Source of the DNA: CAWBLP01 sp963789495
GTDB taxonomy: Bacteria; Pseudomonadota; Alphaproteobacteria; Acetobacterales; Acetobacteraceae
Direction of reading: 5' to 3'
Length of the DNA: 64,000 bases
Assembly: GCA_963789495.1 (NCBI GenBank)
Contig: CAWBLP010000010.1
Coordinates: 682,001-746,000 of the forward strand
In this document: positions 59,906 through 64,000 of the stretch, piece after piece
How positions within the stretch are numbered: position 1 is the stretch's first letter
Layout of the letters: the number at the start of each line of letters is the position of its first letter
The notes under the pieces: model-generated
Database searches by the model: none
Told to the model about the DNA's origin: nothing
What the model saw: the letters and a program-made list of their open reading frames with translations, nothing else
Made by a program: the position numbers and the translations under genes

Positions 59906-60007
59906 TCTTGTCCCCCCTGCGTTGCGTGCGCGGGGCGAACAGTGGCGAGAAACCGCCGCGGTGTCGATGGCGTGCGCCGGCGTTGCCGGGCCGTGCCCGC
60001 CGGGTCG

Positions 60008-60425
60008 TCAGGCGGCGCGCACTGGAGTTTCGGGAAACGCCAGCTCGTGCCGCGACCGCCATTCCGGCCTCACGTAGTTCACGATCAGTGACCGCCGCAC
60101 GCCGCGGATCGGCCGCCGCGTGAAGCCGTGCCAGGTGTCCGGCCCGGGCACGAAGATCAGCCCGGCGTTGAAACTGCCGGGCGCGCGGCCCAGCACCTGG
60201 CCGGCGGCGTCCATGATGTCGGTGCCCAGGCGGCCGAACATGTCGTCACGCGGCGCGGCCGGTACGGGCAAGACGCCGGGCAGATCGGGGCCGGGAAAAC
60301 TGGCCGCCACCGCCGACGCGACCGAGGCGGGCACGAAGCCTGGTACCACCAGATGATCGAACGGCTCTCGTAACCAGCGGCGCCGCGGCGAACGCGGCCT
60401 CGTCCATCAACCCGTGCTGGTGCAT
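60008..60425 (-). pseudogene. Short 2OG-Fe(II) oxygenase-like protein, frameshifted near its start
   Basis: The frame begins with ATG 60425 and a good AGGAGA (MHQHGLMDEAAFAAAPLV). It then needs one base removed at about 60371-60373 to continue as REPFDHLVVPGFVPASVASA and on to the stop at 60008. The second part ends in DTWHGFTRRPIRGVRRSLIV and NYVRPEWRSRHELAF, as in 2OG-Fe(II) oxygenases (the distal His and the Arg for oxoglutarate). The first metal His-x-Asp is not evident, so the short protein may be inactive or another relative. The total would be about 139 residues. Confidence 0.6.
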
Positions 60426-60442
60426 CGCTGTCTCCTAGGCCG

Positions 60443-60758
60443 TGCCACGCCGCGGTCCTGGTGTGGTGGGGGCGGGAAGCGCCGGGGCTTTGCCCCGGAC
60501 CCCACCAGGAGGCTTTGCCGCCTGGACCTCCAGCAAAGGCTCGCCTTTGCAATCGGATTCGGTTTGGGGTGGAGAGGGGGCGCGGCGTTCCCGGACCGGC
60601 GCATCATCACGACCGGCCGCCTCCCCACCCCAAACGGAGTTGGTTCCAAGGGCCGGGCCCTTGGCGGGGATGCAAGGGGCAGCGCCCCTTGCTGGGGGTC
60701 CGGGGGCGAAGCCCCCACACTTCCTGCCCCACCACACCAGGACCGCCGCATGGCATGG
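60443..60758 (-). repeat. Dispersed multi-hairpin palindromic element, copy E (inverted)
   Basis: A complete copy in the opposite orientation to A and C. Terminal repeats are CGGTCCTGGTGTGGTGGGG on the left and its reverse complement CCCCACCACACCAGGACCG on the right (19 of 19). Inside are CCGGGGCTTTGCCCCGG, GCAAAGGCTCGCCTTTGC, the core stem GGTTTGGGGTGGAGAGGGGG, CCAAGGGCCGGGCCCTTGG, AGGGGCAGCGCCCCT and GGGGGCGAAGCCCCC. It abuts the hemN stop codon on its right and lies 18 bases from the 2OG-like gene start on its left. Confidence 0.88.
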
Positions 60759-60759
60759 T

Positions 60760-62112
60760 TCAGATCGCGGCCGAGTGGCGGACTGCGTCCGGGCGTAGAT
60801 AGGAATTGAACGCCGCGGCGACGTTGCGGACGAAGGGACGGCCGGTCGGGGTGATGTGCAGGAGGTCGCCGTTCCAGTGCAGCAGCCCGTCACGTGCCAT
60901 GTCGTGCAGCGCGGGTGCGGCATCCATCAGTTCGGCGGGATCGCTGTCGTGCGCCGCGGCGATGGCGCGCAGGTCCGCCGTGTGGTGGCACATGATCTGC
61001 TCGATCACCGCGCGCCGCAGCCGGTCCGTCGCGGTCAGCGCCACGCCGCGTACGACCGGCAGGGTGCCGGACCGTACCGCGTCGCGCCAGGCCGGCACCG
61101 ATGGCAGGTTCTGCACGTAGCCCTGCGGCAGCGAGCCGATCGACGACGCGCCGATCCCCAGCAGCACCGGCGCGTCATCCGTGGTGTAGCCCTGGAAGTT
61201 GCGCCGCAGCCGCGCGCCGGCGGCGGCCTGCGCCAATGCGTCCTCGGGCAGCGCGAAATGGTCCAGGCCGACCGGGCGATAGCCATGCGCGACCAGCGTG
61301 TGCTCGACGGCCGCGCGCTGGTGAAACCGCTCCAGCGGTCCGGGCAGCGCGTGTTCCGGCAGCAGGGTCTGGTGCTTCTTCATCCAGGGCACATGGGCGT
61401 AGCCGAACACCGCGGCGCGATCCGGCGCGATGCGCAGCGCCTGCTCCACCGTGCGGGTGACGCCCGCCGCGGTCTGGAACGGCAGGCCGTAGACCAGGTC
61501 GAGGTTGATCGACGCCACGCCGACACCGCGCAGCCGCTCTGCGCAGGCGGCGGTGAGGTCGTAATCCTGCAGCCGGTTCACCGCGCGCTGCACCGTCGGG
61601 TCGAAATCCTGCACGCCGAGGCTGGCGCGGGTGGTGCCCATGGCGCCGATCGCGGCCAGCGAGTTGTCGGACAGTTCGCGCGGGTCGATTTCCACCGCAA
61701 TCGCCGCGTCGGGCGTGAACGCGAAGCGCGCGCGCAGACGCTGCATCACCGCCAGCATCAGATCCGCCGGCAGGGCGGTGGGGGTGCCGCCGCCCCAGTG
61801 CACGTGGCGTACCGACAGTCGGCGTCCAATCGCATCGGCCAGCAGGTCGATCTCCGCCAGCAGCGTGGTGGCGTAGCTGATCAGCGGTTCGGGCCGATGC
61901 ACCACCGTCGTGTGGCAGGCGCAGAAATGGCACAGTTGCGCGCAGAACGGCACGTGCAGGTAGAGCGACAACGTGGCGTCGTCCGGCAGCGCGCGCAGCC
62001 AGTCGGCGTAGCGCGGCGCGTCGACCGCGGGTGAAAACTGCGGCGCGGTGGGATAGCTGGTGTAGCGCGGCACGCGGCGGTCGTATTTCGCGATCAGGCT
62101 GGGCAGGTCCAT
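60760..62112 (-). CDS. hemN: Oxygen-independent coproporphyrinogen III oxidase
   Basis: A 450-residue radical-SAM enzyme converting coproporphyrinogen III to protoporphyrinogen IX without oxygen. The iron-sulfur ligands are C57, C61 and C64 in HVPFCAQLCHFCACH, with the extra C66 typical of HemN. WGGGTPTALPADLM, VEIDPRELSD and SLGVQDFDPTVQRAVNRLQD follow, and the C-terminal HemN domain is complete. ATG 62112. A perfect FNR box lies 34 bases upstream, in keeping with induction when oxygen is low. It runs toward repeat E. Confidence 0.94.
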   Translation of the reverse strand: MDLPSLIAKYDRRVPRYTSYPTAPQFSPAVDAPRYADWLRALPDDATLSLYLHVPFCAQLCHFCACHTTVVHRPEPLISYATTLLAEIDLLADAIGRRLSVRHVHWGGGTPTALPADLMLAVMQRLRARFAFTPDAAIAVEIDPRELSDNSLAAIGAMGTTRASLGVQDFDPTVQRAVNRLQDYDLTAACAERLRGVGVASINLDLVYGLPFQTAAGVTRTVEQALRIAPDRAAVFGYAHVPWMKKHQTLLPEHALPGPLERFHQRAAVEHTLVAHGYRPVGLDHFALPEDALAQAAAGARLRRNFQGYTTDDAPVLLGIGASSIGSLPQGYVQNLPSVPAWRDAVRSGTLPVVRGVALTATDRLRRAVIEQIMCHHTADLRAIAAAHDSDPAELMDAAPALHDMARDGLLHWNGDLLHITPTGRPFVRNVAAAFNSYLRPDAVRHSAAI

Positions 62113-62145
62113 GCGGCATGATTGCCGCCCGCAGACCGCGCGGCC

Positions 62146-62159
62146 TTGATCTGAATCAA
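62146..62159. promoter_or_regulatory. FNR/FixK box upstream of hemN
   Basis: TTGATCTGAATCAA matches the TTGAT-N4-ATCAA consensus of FNR-type regulators exactly. It lies 34 bases before the hemN start, roughly where a -35 element would be for a short leader. Confidence 0.75.
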
Positions 62160-62210
62160 GGCAGGAGCCAGTTCCAGGGCAAGCGATGCGCGGAAACGAA
62201 CCGGCCTGGC

Positions 62211-62224
62211 TTGACCTGGGTCAA
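62211..62224. promoter_or_regulatory. FNR-like palindrome upstream of the efflux operon
   Basis: TTGACCTGGGTCAA is a perfect TTGAC-N4-GTCAA palindrome, 35 bases before the adaptor gene start and 52 bases from the hemN FNR box. A similar site, TTGACCCAGGTCAA, precedes the amidotransferase at 23306. Confidence 0.55.
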
Positions 62225-62258
62225 CGCGACGCCACGCCGGCGGGAGCAAGACAGCCGC

Positions 62259-63443
62259 ATGCCCGATCTGCCCGAGCCTTTGTCCCGCGCGCCGATTCCG
62301 GCTGCCGAACCGGATGCCGACGCCGTGCGTCCGGGCAATGCCGGAAAGGCGGCACCGGCTTCGGCCCGCTCCCGGCCGCCAGGGTTGGCACCCATGGGGA
62401 TGCTGGTGCCACAACCGCGCTGGCGGCTGTGGCCGCTGATCCTGCTGCTGCTGCTGGCCGTCGCGGCCGCCGCCGGCTGGTTCGCGCTGTGGCGCCCGGT
62501 CGCCGTGACGCTGGTGCAGCCCCATCGTGGCGCCGCGCTGGAAGCGGTCTACGCCACCGGCATCGTGGAGGCGATCGACACCGCCCGGGTCGGCAGCACC
62601 GTCGCCGGCCGGGTCACCGCGGTGCTGGTGCAGGAGGGCGACAGCGTGCGGGCCGGCCAGCCGCTCGCCCAGCTCGACGATCGCCAGGCGCAGCAGCGGC
62701 TGGAGGATGCGCAGGCCCGCCTGGCGCTGGCGGAGCAGGAGCTGGCGCGCGACCGCTCGCTGGTGCCGACCGGCGCGCGCTCGATTCAGGCCTTGCAGCG
62801 CTCCATCGCCGAACGCGACCGCGCCGAGGCGGCGGTGGCGCTGGCGCAACGCGATGCCGGCGAGTACCGCATCCTGGCGCCGCTGGACGGCATCGTGATG
62901 CGGCGCGAGGTCGATCCCGGCAACACCGTCGCGGCCAATGGGGCGCTGTTCACGGTCGCCTCGGTCGCGCGGCTGCGCGTCGCGGCCGACGTGGACGAGC
63001 GCGACATCGCGCAGGTGAAGCTGGGCGCGCCGGTGGCGATCCGCGCCGACGCGTTTCCGGGTGAGGCGTTCGCGGCCAAGGTGACCAACATCCGGCGCCA
63101 GGGCGACAGCGCCACCCGCACCTTCCGGGTGGAGGCCGACCTGCCCGCCGACACCAGGCTGATGATCGGCATGACGGTGGACGTGAACATCGTGGTGGCC
63201 GAACGCGCCGACGCGCTGCTGCTGCCGCCCGCCGCGGTGCGGCACGATCCGCCGCAGGGTGGTCAGCCTGGCCAGGCCTATGTGCTGCAGGCCGAGCAGG
63301 GGCGAGCGCGGCGGGTCGATGTCGGGCTGGGGGCGGCGGGCGCGGACGCGGTGGAAATCCGCCTCGGGCTGGCGGCCGATGCCAGGGTGATCGCCGACCC
63401 GACCGGCCTGGCCGACGGCACGCGCGTCCGAGTCACGCCATGA
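62259..63443 (+). CDS. Efflux periplasmic adaptor (MacA/HlyD-type membrane fusion protein)
   Basis: A 394-residue membrane fusion protein. One transmembrane helix near residues 55-75 (LWPLILLLLLAVAAAAGWF) anchors it in the inner membrane. The lipoyl half-motifs are VGSTVAGRVTAVLVQEGDSV and YRILAPLDGIVMRREVDPGN, with a helical hairpin between. The barrel follows (FTVASVARLRVAADVDERDI). It links the transporter to an outer-membrane channel. ATG 62259 has GGGAG upstream; an in-frame earlier frame is dropped because of the FNR site. It overlaps the permease gene by ATGA. Confidence 0.88.
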   Translation: MPDLPEPLSRAPIPAAEPDADAVRPGNAGKAAPASARSRPPGLAPMGMLVPQPRWRLWPLILLLLLAVAAAAGWFALWRPVAVTLVQPHRGAALEAVYATGIVEAIDTARVGSTVAGRVTAVLVQEGDSVRAGQPLAQLDDRQAQQRLEDAQARLALAEQELARDRSLVPTGARSIQALQRSIAERDRAEAAVALAQRDAGEYRILAPLDGIVMRREVDPGNTVAANGALFTVASVARLRVAADVDERDIAQVKLGAPVAIRADAFPGEAFAAKVTNIRRQGDSATRTFRVEADLPADTRLMIGMTVDVNIVVAERADALLLPPAAVRHDPPQGGQPGQAYVLQAEQGRARRVDVGLGAAGADAVEIRLGLAADARVIADPTGLADGTRVRVTP

Positions 63444-64000
63444 TGCCGCTGCCACTGGCCATTGCGCTGGCCCATTTGCGGGCGCGCAAACGCCAGACGC
63501 TGGTCTCGGTGCTGGGCGTCACCCTCGGGGTCGGCGTGTTCATCGCCATCGGCGGCATGATGCAGGGGTTCCAGAGCTATTTCCGGACCCAGATCATCGA
63601 GGCCAATCCGCACGTGCTGGTCAGCGACGAGATTCGCAGCCCCGCGCCACAGCCGCTGCAGATGCTGCATCCCGGCGCCGCCGTCGCGATCCGTCGCATC
63701 CTGCCGCGTGATCCGGTGCGCGGCATCGTCGGCGCCGGTGCGATACTGGATGCGCTGAGCCATATGCCGGGCGTCGCTGCGGCGCCGACCTTGCGCGGCC
63801 AGATGATCCTGCGCCGCGCCGGACGCGACTATGCGGTGACCGGCCTCGGCATCGAGGTGGCGCGCGAGAAGGCGGTCGCCAACCTGGCGGACGATATCGT
63901 GGCGGGCAGCCTCGACGCGCTCGCCACCCAGCCCAACGGCGTGGTGATCGGCGCCAGCCTGGCGAAGAAGATGGGCGCCGGCCTGGGCGACACGATCATC
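63440..64000 (+). CDS. ABC transporter permease, FtsX/MacB-like (3' end outside window)
   Basis: The first 187 codons of a membrane protein starting MMPLPLAIALAHLRARKRQT, then a transmembrane segment LVSVLGVTLGVGVFIAIGGM and a periplasmic domain (QSYFRTQIIEANPHVLVSDE, then VVIGASLAKKMGAGLGDTII). This is the order of MacB-core periplasmic domains in FtsX-like permeases. ATG 63440 overlaps the adaptor stop (ATGA). The frame is open at the window edge. An ATPase gene should follow outside. Confidence 0.85.
   Translation, partial: MMPLPLAIALAHLRARKRQTLVSVLGVTLGVGVFIAIGGMMQGFQSYFRTQIIEANPHVLVSDEIRSPAPQPLQMLHPGAAVAIRRILPRDPVRGIVGAGAILDALSHMPGVAAAPTLRGQMILRRAGRDYAVTGLGIEVAREKAVANLADDIVAGSLDALATQPNGVVIGASLAKKMGAGLGDTII

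Overview
The window is GC-rich, gene-dense bacterial chromosome. It looks alphaproteobacterial, most likely Acetobacteraceae/Rhodospirillales and possibly a Rhodopila-like genus. The grounds are the divergent mutM and ubiE-coaBC block, a zinc-less dihydroorotase overlapping pyrB, alphaproteobacterial-type NrdA, anaerobic hemN behind an FNR box, and PEP-CTERM proteins. No 16S gene is present, so the taxonomy is inference. Gene positions rest on reading frames, start and RBS choice and recognisable motifs; no database search was possible.

Layout. 1-10.5 kb: a CoA-binding/O-acetylhomoserine sulfhydrylase fusion, then catabolic genes (2-hydroxyacid dehydrogenase, DUF4286-like, carboxymuconolactone decarboxylase-like, a large alpha/beta hydrolase, a two-subunit CoA transferase, an M81 metallopeptidase, a cupin). 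10.7-18 kb: a hypothetical protein, an OafA-type acyltransferase, pyrB with a zinc-less pyrC homologue, a Pro/Ala-rich protein, a Rieske oxygenase and tRNA-Val(CAC). 18-20.5 kb: an ECF42-type sigma factor with its DGPF partner and a VOC protein, with two look-alike promoters. 21-30.6 kb: nrdA, a glutamine amidotransferase, GNAT, coaBC, ubiE, mutM, enoyl-CoA hydratase and an EAL protein. 30.6-35 kb: Fe-alcohol dehydrogenase, DUF2147, and divergent oxyR and catalase around an OxyR-like operator. 35-49.3 kb: a cell-surface/exopolysaccharide-type region with two glycosyltransferases, two FemAB/GNAT-like proteins, a beta-helix protein, a TPR-sulfotransferase, YdcF, a sugar-nucleotide epimerase and two PEP-CTERM proteins, each with a sigma-54-like box. 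49.7-64 kb: alcohol dehydrogenase, nicotinamidase, an orphan peptide-binding protein, an HD protein, an IS4-type insertion sequence, mobA, aspartate dehydrogenase, small oxidoreductases, hemN, and a MacA/MacB-like efflux operon running off the end.

The most unusual feature is a dispersed palindromic element of about 280-315 bp, built from nested GC-rich hairpins inside terminal inverted repeats. Five copies fill intergenic gaps at 7.5, 11.5, 28.1, 53.9-55.5 and 60.4 kb. One is split by an insertion sequence and one has a replaced core. It encodes no convincing protein and looks like a non-autonomous mobile or structural element.

Four genes carry an apparent single-base insertion (CoA-transferase A, the large PEP-CTERM repeat protein, a small membrane protein, a 2OG-oxygenase-like protein). 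One FemAB-like gene has an in-frame amber codon, and one stretch after coaBC looks like a decayed gene. These are either real decay or consensus errors in the assembly; the uniform direction of the indels makes checking worthwhile. Regulatory sites with correct spacing were found for OxyR, FNR-type regulators, NrdR, ECF42 and sigma-54.
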